64,000 nt of DNA from Hydrangea macrophylla (Eukaryota; Streptophyta; Magnoliopsida; Cornales; Hydrangeaceae). Below, piece after piece: positions 10,665-21,265 of the stretch. Where the stretch lies: contig CM066984.1 of the NCBI GenBank assembly GCA_033977485.1, positions 47,483,600 through 47,547,599 of the forward strand, written 5' to 3'. The notes below the pieces were generated by a model that did not search any database, was not told where the DNA came from, and worked only from the letters and a program-made list of their open reading frames with translations. Positions within the stretch are counted from its first letter, which is position 1. Each line of letters opens with the position of its first letter. Both the position numbers and the translations under genes were made by a program.

Positions 10665-10676
10665 TGGTATCAGAGC
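10665..10676 (+). other. CopC primer binding site
   Basis: tggtatcagagc complements the 3' end of plant initiator-Met tRNA and lies directly at the LTR edge. Confidence 0.85.
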
Positions 10677-11099
10677 CTACACAGTGTTTGAACCCTAACC
10701 CTAACCCTAACCCTCCACCACCCTTGCGCCGCACCACCCACCTCCACCCTTCCCGCGCCACTACAACCCCTCCACCCTAGCCCTCGCATGACCCTCGCCG
10801 AGACCCCCAAATTCAGTCACAGCCTCGTCGAGACCCCCAAACCCAGTCGCCGCACCACAGAGCCTCTCTCGACTCTGTCGCAACCTTTGGCTGCTCTTGT
10901 TTGCCATTTTTTGGGCCTATTTTTAGTAATGTACTAGAGCCTATTTGTGCTCTTAGTCTTTTGTTTGGGTAAGCCGAGTGTCCAGTTGCCCCATTGTATT
11001 TCGCTGAGTGTCTGTCCGGCTGTGTTTGGTTCTCTTTCTTCCCGGATCTGTTTTGTTTCCCTTGGGTTGTTCTACGCTCAGTATTTTAGCGTACTTCTA
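10677..11099 (+). other. CopC leader
   Basis: C-rich untranslated leader like those of CopD and CopE. It opens with four ccctaa-type hexamers (10691-10714), then repeats of accctc/gccgcacc words. Confidence 0.6.
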
Positions 11100-12135
11100 T
11101 GGCTAAGGAGCCTAGCAAGGATGTCACATTACTACGGCTCCTCGTTCTGATCCCTCTCTTTCTCAAACTACACTGGCTCAACATGTTACCAGTGTACTGT
11201 TAACTGGGAAGAAATTTCATGCCTAGTCTAATTCTCTTCGCCTCTTTCTTGGAGGCAAACGCAACATTGGGTGGTTACTTGGCAAGGAAAAATCACCGGG
11301 AGAATCTGATCCTAAATATGAAGAATGGTACACCAACAATTGTATTTTTCTGGGATGGATGTTTAATTCAATGGAAGAGTGGGTGTACAACATGTTCATA
11401 TACCACTGCAATGTTTTTGACCTCTGGACTGCCCTGAATAAAATGTATGCTCATGCTCACAGCGATTCCCATATTTTTGAGCTCTATCAGGATATCTCAC
11501 ATACTTCCCAGGCCACCTTGGGACTTTCCGTTACGAATTATTTTGGGCACCTGTAGACTCGCTGGGAGGAGTTCTCTCAGTATGAGCCTATTAACGACTT
11601 TCCTAACGATGGTGCTATTGAAACCAAGCACCTTGACCGCTGTCACACCTACCAGTTCTTGATGGACCTAAAGCACGAGTTTGAGGCCCTTTGCACCCAG
11701 ATCCTTAATATTGTCCCCTTACCCTCTTTATTTTAGGCTTTTACTACCGTGGATGGCGATGAGCGACGTCGTCACATTGTTTCTATATCTCCTGTGACTA
11801 GACCTCCTCCGTCTGTTCTTGACCAGATGGCATTTGCTGCTCCTTCGGCCCCCATCCCACCGATTCTCATTTTTTCTACCAGCACTATCGTAAGCATGGC
11901 CATACCATTGATCGCTGTTTTGATCTTCATCCCGAGATGAAACAACAATTTGCTAGGAGTCGGCCTCCCGCTGGTCGTGGGAGAGGTGCTCCTCGTACTG
12001 GTGTTGTGGTTGAAGTCACCTCACCGTCACTTGATTTTGAACAGCTTCAGTCACAGATTGCCCAGTTGCAGTTTCACTTGGGCTTAGGGGGCTTCCTCTT
12101 CTTCCGGACCCACCGCTGTTGTTGCCACAGGTAAT
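11100..12135 (+). pseudogene. CopC gag (broken)
   Basis: The likely start is MAKEPSKDVT at 11100. Later blocks SMEEWVYNMFIYHCNVFDLW, TALNKMYAHAHSDSHIFELY and SQATLGLSVTNYFGHL match the UBN2-type copia gag, the same subgroup as CopD gag. The end (11937-12000) is Arg/Gly-rich. At least three stops or frameshifts are present. Gag would form the particle shell. Confidence 0.8.
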
Positions 12136-12164
12136 CCTACTGCTCATGGTAATTCCACTCAGCG

Positions 12165-12633
12165 CACATGGATTCTGGATTCTGGTGCCAATAATCATAT
12201 GACTGGAGAGTCCTCTGCTTTTATTTCTCCTTCTACCTCTATCAATCAGTCGGTCTGTATTGTTGATGAGTTTTTTGTCCCAGTGCATAGGTAGGGTGAC
12301 ATTTATTTGTCCCCAATATTACCCTTTCGTCTGTCTACTATGTTCCCAAGTTTGCCTATAATCTTCTTTCGGTTAATCGTCTCGTCAAAGATCATAATTG
12401 TGATGTGTTCTTACCCGATTGTTGCTATTTGCAGGACCTGACTTCGAAGAAGATTTTTGGCCGGGGGCATGAGCGTGGCGGTCTATACTACTTTGGGGCT
12501 CCTTTTTCTGGGATGCAAGCTACTAGTTTATCTGTTTCTATAAATTTTGTCTTAACGAATTCTAATAACTACGTTGTTAGCCTTAAAACTTAAGATTTGT
12601 GGCATGCTCGTCTAGGCCATGCAAACTTTCAAC
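12165..12633 (+). pseudogene. CopC protease to integrase N-terminus (broken)
   Basis: The protease motif WILDSGANNHMTG is readable near 12168-12206 (active Asp in DSG). Further on are DLTSKKIFGRGHERGGLYY and DLWHARLGHANF, the start of the GAG-pre-integrase zinc region. The hAT MITE at 12634 then cuts it. Confidence 0.78.
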
Positions 12634-13064
12634 CTTAGAAGCAGGAACCTTCTAAATTGGTCACGTTCCCTCCTCAGACTCTCGATTCCGCGCTTCTTAC
12701 TAAGAAGCTTGTCGGATCCTCGCTCCCCTCATATTAGAACCTCGCTCCCACCCCGCTCCCATCACAACCAAGTCTCAAAATAGCCTATAACTAGATTTAA
12801 GTTCCTTATTTTGCTCAAATATTTTATCGAAGAAATATATTTATGTCGGAACATATGGCTTAAGACTTTCAAAAACAAAATTTACAATTAACACATATTA
12901 TATCAATCTAAATTCCTCTGCAATAATTAGATATAAATATATCTATATCAACTATTTGGACGCTTCTTAAACGCTCCCAACCTTTGAACCTCTTAAAGTT
13001 TAACGCTTCCTCGCTCCCGCCCCTGCCCCCGCCCCCGCCCCCGCCCCCACTTTGTGCTTCTAAG
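12634..13064. mobile_element. hAT-type MITE
   Basis: Terminal inverted repeats are CTTAGAAGCA and TGCTTCTAAG. Flanks are ctttcaac and ctttcagc, an 8-bp duplication with one mismatch. The right side is a run of gccccc repeats (13022-13050). No ORF. A fragment of the same family lies at 41839. Confidence 0.82.
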
Positions 13065-13072
13065 CTTTCAGC

Positions 13073-13830
13073 ACTTGTGTTGGTTATTTCCTCCTTGGAA
13101 TAAAGCTTACAAGGAATTCCATTTTAATTGTGTGGTTTGTGAATTGTGTAAACTTACTCGCACTTCTTATATTCCACGCATGCATAGAGCACCCAGTGCC
13201 TTTGATCTCATTCACTCAAATGTTTGGGGCCCTTCTTGTCACGGCCTTGTCCCAGCACCGTTATTATGTCACGTTTATTGATGATTACATTCGTTGTACT
13301 TGGACTTATCTTATGAAGAAAAAATCTAAAGTTTTTACGTACTTTAGAAATTTATGCAAATGATTTAAGACTCAATTTCATACTGTTGTGCGTAATATAC
13401 GATCAGATAATGGTCGCGAGTATATCAATGATGATCTTAGGGTTGCCCTTAACAAAGAGGGAATTCTCCAACAACCTTCCTGTCCCTACACCCCTGAACA
13501 GAATGGTGGGCGGAACGTAAAAACCGACACATCATGTCCGTGGTAAGTGCCTCGTGTGATATGAATGTTCCAAAATATTTTTGGCATATGGTCGTTCTCA
13601 CAGCCACTAATCTTATTAACCATACTCCCAGTCGTGTCCTTGGAGGAAAGGCACCTCTACATTGTCTTAAGCCTGATGTCACTCTCTTTCCTATTTTACC
13701 ACGTGTTTGGATGTGCTTGTTTTGTTCAAAATAGGAGTCCTGCTAGGACAAAACTTGATAATAAGGATGTTCGTTTTTGTTTTCTTGAGAAACTCATCCA
13801 TGTCAAAAGGGTATCGATGTTATGATCCTA
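13073..13830 (+). pseudogene. CopC integrase (broken)
   Basis: Visible are CELCKLTRTSYIPRMHRAP (zinc-finger end), LIHSNVWGPS, YVTFIDDYIRCTWTYLMKKK, IRSDNGREY and PYTPEQNGG. Together these carry all three catalytic regions, though the glutamate motif is cut by a frameshift. The integrase tail GCACFVQNRSPARTKLDNKD comes next. Several frame changes; dead. Confidence 0.82.
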
Positions 13831-14189
13831 TTACCCGTCACTTATATCATTCTTTAGATCGTACTTTTCTGGAAACTATTCCTTTTTTTCCAGGTTCCTC
13901 TCCTTCTGTAGGGCAGGCACCGGTGGAGCCAGTTGTGCCTGATGAGTCTATTCTACCCCATCCTGTACCTATTCTACACTCCATCGGTGACTCCCTGCCT
14001 CTTGTTATCACTAGTGACCCCTCGCAGGTTGTTTCTCGCCGCCCATGCTCCTCTGATCCCCTGCCAATGTCTTCTCCGAATTCAGGTATCCTTTTTCCTT
14101 TATCTCCTATTGTTACTCATGAAATTGTTTCTCCCCGTTATCCTACTCGTGTCCCCCCCCCCCCCTGCTCGCTTTCTTTTGTGTGATAG
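13831..14189 (+). pseudogene. CopC integrase-RT linker
   Basis: A Pro/Ser-rich frame with SLDRTFLETIPFFPGSSPSV and later YPTRVPPPPC. It corresponds to the low-conservation spacer between integrase and RT in copia polyproteins. It is interrupted by the small LTR element at 14190. Confidence 0.65.
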
Positions 14190-14451
14190 TGTGCAATTTT
14201 ATAAATAGAGAGAGAGAGAGAGAGAGTAGTTAAGGATTACAAGACTCAACCCTTTATATAGGGTGAGCATAAGAGAGATAAGATGAGAATAATGGATAAA
14301 ATCGAAGGAGATCATATCTCCAAGGTTACAATAATATCAGTTTAAATCAAATATAAAATCTGAATAATCTCTATCAAATCTAAAATATTCTGGAATCATA
14401 TCACACGATTCACACCCCATATCTTCCATATTTTCTTCCATAATTCCAACA
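14190..14451 (-). repeat. 3' LTR of the small LTR element
   Basis: In minus orientation it runs TGTTGGAATTATGGAAG to ttgcaca. It shares aaccctttatatagggtgag with the other LTR (a TATA-like region) and has a short (GA)n run. Confidence 0.82.
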
Positions 14452-15027
14452 CTCCCCCTCAAGTTGGCATACGGATACTTGTTGAAGTGTCCAACTTGCA
14501 CACAAATATGGAAGACAATCTTATGCCAAACTATCCTCTCTAAAACTCACCTTGTAGACTGTTGTTGTAGACTGTTGTTGCGGCCCCTCTTAGGTAGTCT
14601 CTCGTCCACATGCGACCCCTTCTTGGGTGGTCCACGTGAGACTCCTCTTAGATGGTCTCGTCATACAAACATCCAAAGCTCCAAGATCACATGGCGAAAG
14701 GTGAGATGTGACCACGAAATAATCCATCGTGTGAGACATAAATAGAGGTAGTTGACTTGTCTTCAACACTCCCCCTCAAGTTGAAGGGGGGAGGCGTGTG
14801 TTCAAACACACCAATCCGTGCGGTGTAGCGGATCCCTCTTTGGGTGGTCTCGTCGCCCATGTGATATAGCGGGCACCCTTCTCGGGGCGCCCCGTCACCT
14901 GGTCTTGTCTCCTTATATTCTCCCCCTCAAACTGAAGGTGGGAGTCACACATGAAGACCGAAGTTTGGAAGACATTAGAAACAAAATCCCATTAACGCCC
15001 AAAGCCAAACATGGCTTAAAAAAAATC
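14452..15027. other. Interior of the small LTR element, no gene
   Basis: It holds repeated phrases such as cttgggtggtc and ctcgtc, and a second ctccccctcaagttg (near 14769). The repeats suggest past slippage or nested 3' ends. No protein family seen. Confidence 0.45.
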
Positions 15028-15225
15028 TAAAATTTTGAAAATTTTGGGGCCAATTTGTAATTTCTAAAAATTTTGGGGCAAAAATGTCCTTTTAAAAAAA
15101 ATAGGGGGCAGATTTGCAAATTCCATAAACTTTTGGGGCAAATTTACAAATTCTAGAAATTATTGGGGCAAATTTGCAAATTCCAAAAAATTTTAGGGGC
15201 TGATTTGTAATGTTCTTAAAAATGC
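15028..15225. repeat. About 37-bp minisatellite
   Basis: Five to six degenerate copies of a unit containing attttggggc followed by aatttgcaaattcc. Irregular spacing and diverged units make it a minisatellite; it is not a CRISPR array. Confidence 0.7.
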
Positions 15226-15279
15226 TAGGCAAATCTGAAATCATTTTAGAAGCAGACACCCATGTTAGACCACCAACAT

Positions 15280-15450
15280 TTATTTTTTGTGTGTGTTTCT
15301 CTTCATGAACACATCTTCAACGAACTTCTGCAGTTTCTCGAAATCTCCGTAAGCCGAAGCACCGAAGACATCAATTATGGTGACTTCGTTGTGAATCTGT
15401 CCGGAACTGTTCTGATCATTCGAGTCCAACACGATTTCTGAAGAAGCCAT
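15280..15450 (-). pseudogene. Captured N-terminus of an ankyrin/DHHC S-acyltransferase-like gene
   Basis: A 56-codon frame starts MASSEIVLDSNDQ and runs to a TAA. Its core, IIDVFGASAYGDFEKLQKFV, resembles the stretch just before the ankyrin repeats of plant TIP1-like/At2g14255-like palmitoyltransferases. Those enzymes attach fatty acyl groups to membrane proteins through a DHHC domain. Here only the segment up to the first ankyrin repeat is kept. It lies inside the small LTR element in the element's own sense direction, downstream of the 5' LTR and primer site. Transduction by an element RNA is the likely origin, but the family call rests on about 20 residues. Confidence 0.5.
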
Positions 15451-15802
15451 TTTTTGCTACCTAAAGCATGGACCATGCATGGAAAACTAAGAGAAATGGA
15501 GTTAAATGAAATGAAATAATTCTATTTCATCACGTAATAAATTTTTTTCTCCCGTCACTCTACCACTATTCTCTCTCTCTCTAACAATAATAAAGCAAAG
15601 TCAATGACATCTTTTTTTTTTTTTTTTTTTTTGGAAACCTTTCAACCTCAAATTTGTGTTGAAAAAGAATCAAAAAATGGATAACAAGAAGAAGGAAAAA
15701 TCCAGCAAAGGTTAATGTCCTGTGGAGCGGCAAGGTCGCCGCCCGCCGGCGAAGCGGAAGACTGGAAAAATCACTAGAACCCTACGATTGGCTCTGATAC
15801 CA

Positions 15803-15818
15803 CGTAGAATTTATAAAT

Positions 15819-15879
<61 letters not shown>

Positions 15880-16116
15880 CTGTTATTCAGTAGTTAAGGA
15901 TTACAAGACTTAACCCTTTATATAGGGTGAGCATAAGAGAGATAAGATGAGAATAATGGATAAGATCAAAGGAGATCATATCTCTAAGATTACAATAATA
16001 TCAGTTTAAATCAAATATAAAATCTGAACAATCTCTATCAAATCTAAAATATTCTGGAATCATATCACATGATTCACACCACATATCTTCCATATTTTCT
16101 TCCATAATTTCCAGCA
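15803..16116 (-). repeat. 5' LTR of the small LTR element
   Basis: In minus orientation TGCTGGAAATTATGG to aattctacg, then the primer site. It holds a (GA)n microsatellite at about 15822-15872. Confidence 0.82.
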
Positions 16117-17232
16117 AATAGTACGAACCATCCTATTTCCAAGTATGTTTCCTATTAGGATTTGTCTCCTTCTTATCAGACATTTCTTAGTCATGTGGAT
16201 TCGGTCCCTATTCCTTGTTTTGTTCATGAGGCTCTCCAGAATCTTAAGTGGGTGGCAGCTATGAAAGCAAAAATGTATGCTCTTCAGGGTAATCAGACTT
16301 GGTAGCTTGTTCCTCTTCCCGCGCGTGAGCGCACGGTTGGTTGTAAATGGGTTTTTAGCCAGAAGTATTTGGCTGATGGGACTATTGATCGCTATAAGGC
16401 TCATTTGGTGGCTAAGGGCGTTACTCAGATTCCTGGTAAACTATTGGTGCCACTTTTGCTCCTGTGACCAAGTTAACTATTGTTCGTCCCCTGGTTTCTT
16501 TAACAGCATCTTCTTCATGGCCCCTTCACCAACTCGATGTTAACAATGCTTTCTTTAATGGTGACTTGACTGAGACTATTTATATGGATCCCCTACTAGG
16601 TTTTCGGGCTCATGGAGAGTGTTCTGGGAAGGTTTGTCGCCTTCGCAAGTCTCTCTATAGCCTAAAGCAATCTCCTTGTGCTTGGTTTAGTCACTTTAGT
16701 GATGTCGTCCTCGGTATGGGGTGTATTCAGTGCCAGTCGGATCACATGTGTTTTATTCGTCACCAGTCTCAGGGAAGGTGTATTATTGTAACAGTATATG
16801 TGGATGATATTATTTTATGCATGCATCTGGTATTGTTCAAGTGAAGCGTGATCTTGGTACATCGTTTGATGTTAAGGATTTGGACCCTCTTTGTTATTTT
16901 CTTGCTAGGTCTCGCCAGGGTATTTATTTGTCTCAGAGAAAGTACTCTCTTGATATTCTTCTGGACACGGGAATGCTTGGGTGTCGGCTTACCTCCTCGC
17001 CTATGGATCCAAACCTTAAGTTAACTTCTGAGACGGGAGAGCTTTTGCCCGACCCTTCTGTGTATCAGCGTCTTGTGGGTCGTCTCATCTATCTAACGAA
17101 CACAAGACCAGATCTTACTTTTGCGGTCAGTGTTGTGAGTCAATTTTATGCATTCACCGCGTACTTCTGATTTGGATGTTGTTTATCATATCCTTCAGAA
17201 TCTCAAGACTTGTCCTGGTCTTGGGCTATTCC
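16117..17232 (+). pseudogene. CopC reverse transcriptase (broken)
   Basis: Frames carry ERTVGCKWVF, SWPLHQLDVNNAFFNGDL, KVCRLRKSLYSLKQSPCAWF and IVTVYVDDIIL, then LARSRQGIYLSQRKYSLDIL. YVDD is intact at about 16797-16808. A stop after GNQTW and several frame changes make it non-functional. It is cut in the RNase H entry by the insert at 17233. Confidence 0.85.
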
Positions 17233-18210
17233 TGAATTGAACAAGATCATGGAGGATCGATACTCCGATTGCTTCTCAGCCCAGACGAAGAGAATGAGCA
17301 AAGGTTTAGGAGACGAATCAAAATGGTCAAAAATCTCTTGCAACAGAGATGAATTTCTTTTTTTCTTCTTTATTTGCTTTTTCTTCTTTTTAATCTTTCC
17401 AAGCTCTTTGATTGATGATTTTAGATCTCCAAGAGGCTTAGTTTCTCTAGAAAACTCATATTATATCTCCTTTTTCTATCATTCTCTATGAATTCTCTGA
17501 AAATTATCTCTCTCAAATTTTCCAACCCCTTCTCCCTTTGAAGGAAGTCTATATTTGTAGAAGTCCTCAAGTGAGGGGTGTTTTTGTCCTTTTAATATGA
17601 TCTTATCATGTAAAATATGATCTAAAAGTATAAAATACGTCCTCAAGAAATGAGGTCATTTGGGATTCTAGAGATCCAACAAGGGTTCTAGAAGCACTGT
17701 TATTTATCAAGACTGTGCCCAACGCGACACTCAAAATGGACTGAAGAAGAGAAGTGAAGAGAGCTTGAAGATTGATCCAATTCAATCAAAATTATTGAGA
17801 ATCTGTCATGACCCATCCCACTACGCGTGGAAATAGGACACGTGGCACGCCACCAAGGCTCATCCAATTCCATTAAAGTAAAATAGCAGCGGAAAACATA
17901 AGTAAAAAAAAACATTAAAATCAGAGTTATAAAAAGTTTTGCCCATTTGAATACATAAAGAAACAATTTCATTTTGAAAACAGAGGTCCAGTCGACTGAA
18001 ATGGGGTCCGGTCGACTGGAGGTCTGGAGCAAAAACCATTTAAAGTTCAACAGCCTGGTCCAGTCGACTGGGTCGGAGACTCAGTCGACTAGGGTCTCAA
18101 TTTCTCAGTCGACTAGTGCCTTGTCTGGTTGACTGAACACTGTTCAAGCAGAAGGTGTTGTTTTCGTGCAAAAACCAGTCGACTGAAAACCCCTCCAGCT
18201 GATTGAAGCA
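17233..18210. mobile_element. LTR-like insert with AGTCGACT palindrome array
   Basis: This block splits CopC between LGLF and LSCFTDAD and starts TG and ends CA (tgaattgaac to ttgaagca). No target duplication is visible. The minus strand near 17804 ends GGGTCATGACA, like the 3' terminus of the solo LTR at 34223-36507. On that strand 17985-18185 would be the U3. It holds about eight palindromic words of the type cAGTCGACTg. The left part (17233-17803) is pyrimidine-rich leader-like DNA. Confidence 0.55.
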
Positions 18211-18694
18211 CGGTCTCTCCTGCTTTACAGATGCAGACAATGCAAGCTCTAGGAGTGACAAGCGCTCTACCTCTGGTTTTTGTACTTTCTATGGTAGTCA
18301 TCTTATATCTTGGAAGAGTAAGAAGCAAATTGTTGTTTCACGTTCTTTTGCTGAAGCTGAGTATCGTGCCATGGCTCAGTGCACGTGTGAGCTTTTATGG
18401 CTTCGATTTCTTCTAAGTGAGTTGGGTTTCCCAGTAGTAGAATCATCCACCTTGTTTTGTGATAATAAGTCCGCCACTATGATGTCTTCTGATTCTGTTC
18501 TGCATGAGAGAACTAAGCATGTGGAGGTGGATATCCACTTTATTCGGGAGAAAGTTCAATCAGGTGTTATAGTACCGAGTTTTGTTCCCTCATCTGATCA
18601 AACTACTGATATGTTTACCAAGTCTGTTGGAACTACACTTCTTCAGTCATCTCTTAGCAAGCTTGGGCTCGTCAATGTCTTCCCTCCAGCTTGA
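18211..18694 (+). pseudogene. CopC RNase H
   Basis: The open frame (18203-18694) gives LSCFTDADNASSRSDKRSTS, WKSKKQIVVSRSFAEAEYRA, LFCDNKSATMMSSDSVLHER and TKHVEVDIHFIREKVQSGVI, then the terminal DQTTDMFTKSVG. This is the complete C-terminal part of copia RNase H, with D, E, D residues present. The stop is directly before ttgagggggag and the 3' LTR. Confidence 0.88.
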
Positions 18695-18701
18695 GGGGGA
18701 G

Positions 18702-18869
18702 TGTTGGAATTAGGAGTTAATTCCGAGATCTTATTATCACATTTATGGGTCATGTTGGCCATAGTTATGAGAGTGTTATTATCTTTTATTCTCTTTCCTT
18801 TTCTTCTTAATCTTGTAACCTATATAACCTTAGGATGTAAGTAATACAATGTCTTTCCATAATTCTATT
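18702..18869 (+). repeat. CopC 3' LTR
   Basis: Starts TGTTGGAATTAGG, ends taattctatt; matches 10484-10664 with a few substitutions and two small deletions. Confidence 0.85.
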
Positions 18870-20005
18870 GTGTGAGTAAAGCCTTTGGCCACCAATCTAG
18901 CTTTATACCTTTCAACTACTCCATCTACTCTATGCTTCACAGTGAACAACCCACTTGCACCCAAATGTCCTTTTTCCACCAGGTAACTCTGCTAATTCCC
19001 AGGTGCCATTTTTTCTATGTGCTAGCCAATTTCTACTTAATATCAGCGAGAGCTTCATGTACATGGCTAGAGACAGAAACAGAATCGAGTTTGGACACAA
19101 AAGTCCTATAAGATGGGGACAAACAAGTGTAGGAAACAAATTTTGAGATGGGGTGTTTAGAACACTCCCTAGTGCCCTTGCGAAGGGCAATAGGAATATC
19201 TAACTCATTCGGAGATGGAAAAATAGAAACGGGAGTAGTAGTAGACTCAGGAGTAATAGAAGTAGAAATACTTGGATCTCCATCCCTTGAAGAAGGCAAT
19301 TGTAGTGGGATTGGAGAAATGATCCTTTCTTATGTTGCCAGAAAAATATCTCCCCTTAATTTTGGAATACGTCAACAGCTCCTTTGTCTTATCTCCTCCA
19401 CTTTCCTCTGGATTTTTTTTCTCTTTCTTCCTTCTCTCCTCTTTCTCCTTCTTCCTCTCCTTTTTTTTGTCTTTCTCCTTCTTCCTCTCCTTTTTTTTTC
19501 TGCGTCTTCCTTCTCTCCTTTTTCCTCTCTCTCCTTCTTCCTCTCCTTTTTTCTGTCTTTCTCCTTCTTCCTCTCCTTTTTTTTTTCTCCGTCTTCCTCT
19601 CCTCCTATGATAAATGGAACTATTGCTCCAGACATCTCTTCCCATGACTTACTCTCCCCCTGAAGAGATGGCTGGGAAGCGGGGAAGTAAGACAAACGTT
19701 CATCAAATGAGACATCCATAGACACGAACCACTTACGCGAGGGAGGATGATAACACTTGTACCCTTTTTGTGTTGAAGAATATCCTACGAAGACACATTT
19801 AAGGGCACGAGGATCTCTAATTTGATACGAGAGGGGGAGAGAGAGTGATTGTGGACAAAACTAACACAACCAAAGACCTTTGGAGGAATAGGAAACAGAG
19901 AGGATGACTTAGTAAGATGTTCAATTGGAGCTTTCTTACCTAGTACACGGGTGAGAAGACGATTGATGAGATATGCAGCAGTTAAGACTGCTTCACGACC
20001 TAGTT
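18870..20005 (-). pseudogene. CopB RT N-terminus, linker and integrase tail (broken)
   Basis: Minus frames give ELPGGKRTFGCKWVVHCEA (RT start), DIPIALRKGTRECSKHPISK and SPSYRTFVSKLDSVS. The linker is turned into a long Glu/Lys/Arg-rich tract (19390-19610). Beyond it are the DVSFDERLSYF block and integrase-tail words, read toward 20005. These are contiguous with 10398 once CopC is removed. Confidence 0.8.
19393..19612. repeat. Purine/pyrimidine array in the CopB linker
   Basis: Tandem variants of the roughly 19-21-bp unit tctccttcttcctctcctt. On the coding (minus) strand they read as Glu/Lys/Arg-rich repeats. Intact CopE has a short acidic repeat (EEGEIGVENE, EEGEIGVDNE) at the same place, so this is an overgrown version of a native linker repeat. 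Confidence 0.8.
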
Positions 20006-20879
20006 GACTCTAACAAATGACGATTTTCCTGATCTCAATTATTGTGTAACTTTCTTTCCATCTCAATGTGTCTTTCAGAATCTCTCCACGAAGAAGACGA
20101 TTGGCAGTGGTAGAAAGGAAAATGGTCTCTATTTTTAGGATCTCTCCACGAAGAAGACGATTAGCAGTAGTAGAGAGGAGAATGGTCACTATTTTATGTT
20201 GCCTGATGGAGTTACAAATGGGAAGTTGACACAAGTTGCTCACAATACACAGAGAGAGACTCTTCCCCGGGAGACATGGTTGTGGCACCAGAGATTAGGA
20301 CATCCTTCGTTTTATTTGCTTCGTTATTTATTTCCCTCCCTAGTTCCTAATAAAGTTGTTTCTAGAATTTCTTGTGAAGCATGTGCACTTGGAAAACACC
20401 ATCGTGCTACTTTTAACTCTAGTAATAATGAAAGTACGATTCCATTTGCTATTATTCACACCGATGTTTGGGGTCCTTCTCCTATCTCTACTTTGAATGG
20501 TTATAAATGGTTTCACTTTTATTGATGATTGTACTCGCACGACGTGGGTGTATTTAATGAAGGAAAAAAGTGTTGTTTTCTCTCTTTAAGCCTTTTCACA
20601 AGATGATTTGTACTCAGTTTAATACTGTTGTGAAAGTTGTTCGGTTAAAGGGGGGGAATATATCTATGGTGGTCTTACTCATTATTTCTCTGAACATGAC
20701 ATGATCCATCAGACATCGTGCACACAACGGAATGGAGTAGCTAAGAGAAAAAATCGTCATTTGTTAGCTAGGTCGATGATGTTCTCAATGCAGGTTCCTA
20801 AGTCATATTCGGGTGAAGCCGTCTTAACTGCTACATATCTCATCAATCGTCTTCCGACCCGTGTACCGTGTACTAAGTA
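20006..20879 (+). pseudogene. Inverted CopB segment: protease end to integrase
   Basis: This segment reads on the plus strand inside the minus-strand CopB. It has VFQNLSTKKTIGSGR, LWHQRLGHPSFYLLRYLF, CEACALGKHHRATF, IHTDVWGPSP and finally GEAVLTATYLINRLPTRV. The last block also occurs on the minus strand at about 19930-20005, so the two halves meet head to head. It looks like an inversion of the 5' half with a short repeated join, or a second element joined there. It has stops and a frame break near 20525. Confidence 0.75.
20076..20200 (+). repeat. 62-bp tandem duplication
   Basis: aatctctccacgaagaagac occurs twice (about 20078 and 20140, the second as ggatctctcc). It duplicates the coding block between protease and the integrase zinc region. 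Confidence 0.85.
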
Positions 20880-21265
20880 AGAAAAGCTCCAACAGTCCAA
20901 CTGTTGATGGAATCCACCCTAGGGTTTAGAAAATTGAAGAACGTAGAGGTGTAGAAAAAGATGGATCAGTCCAGAGTGTTGGCTGGGATTAAAAATTAGG
21001 TAGGAGGGTTCGGTTATAGTAAATCAGGCCAGATTGAGGTTGAATCAAGGCTGGGTGGTGTGTGTGACGTGCGGCGAGGCTGGATGAGGCAAGGCTGGGA
21101 GGAGGGGTGCGGGGTGCGACGGGACTGGGAGGTGTGCGACAAGGCTAAGTGGAGAGGTGAGAGTTGCGACGTAGGGCTGGAGGTCTAGGATTTGGCGGAG
21201 GCAGTGGTGGTTTTCGGTGGTAGGAATCGAGATTCGAGACCCCTCTTGGGGTAGCTCTGATACCA
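20880..21265 (-). other. CopB leader and 5' UTR
   Basis: On the minus strand: primer site (21265-21254), then a C-rich leader with cgccgcac-like words. Gag is absent; the leader goes directly to the inverted block. Confidence 0.55.

Larger units (their letters stand above)
14190..16116 (-). mobile_element. Non-autonomous LTR retrotransposon with captured gene piece
   Basis: Minus-strand element inserted in CopC. LTRs are 14190-14451 (3') and 15803-16116 (5'). The primer-site complement gctctgatacca is at 15791-15802 and the polypurine complement ctccccctcaagttgg at 14452. The flanks gatag/aatag are a 5-bp duplication with one mismatch. The 1.3-kb interior has no gag or pol; it carries a minisatellite and an ORF like a plant palmitoyltransferase N-terminus. 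LTRs are very similar apart from a longer (GA)n tract in the right one. Confidence 0.82.
10484..18869 (+). mobile_element. CopC: decayed copia element inside CopB
   Basis: LTRs at 10484-10664 and 18702-18869 start TGTTGGAATTAGGAG. The primer site tggtatcagagcc follows the left one and ttgagggggag precedes the right one. Gag, protease, integrase, RT and RNase H pieces follow in copia order on the plus strand, broken by stops and by four insertions. CopB sequence (minus strand) continues on both sides, with host-like text ctgtgtgagtaaagcc bridged at the junction. A clean 5-bp duplication could not be fixed (TGTGT is possible). Confidence 0.88.

Noticed and set aside
10691..10714. Interstitial telomere-like repeat (four ccctaa units)
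   Set aside because: Only four hexamers, in the C-rich CopC leader; most plants use the heptamer CCCTAAA, so this is not a telomere trace.
15028..15225. CRISPR-like spaced repeats
   Set aside because: Units are degenerate, AT-rich and contiguous without unique spacers; the genome is eukaryotic.
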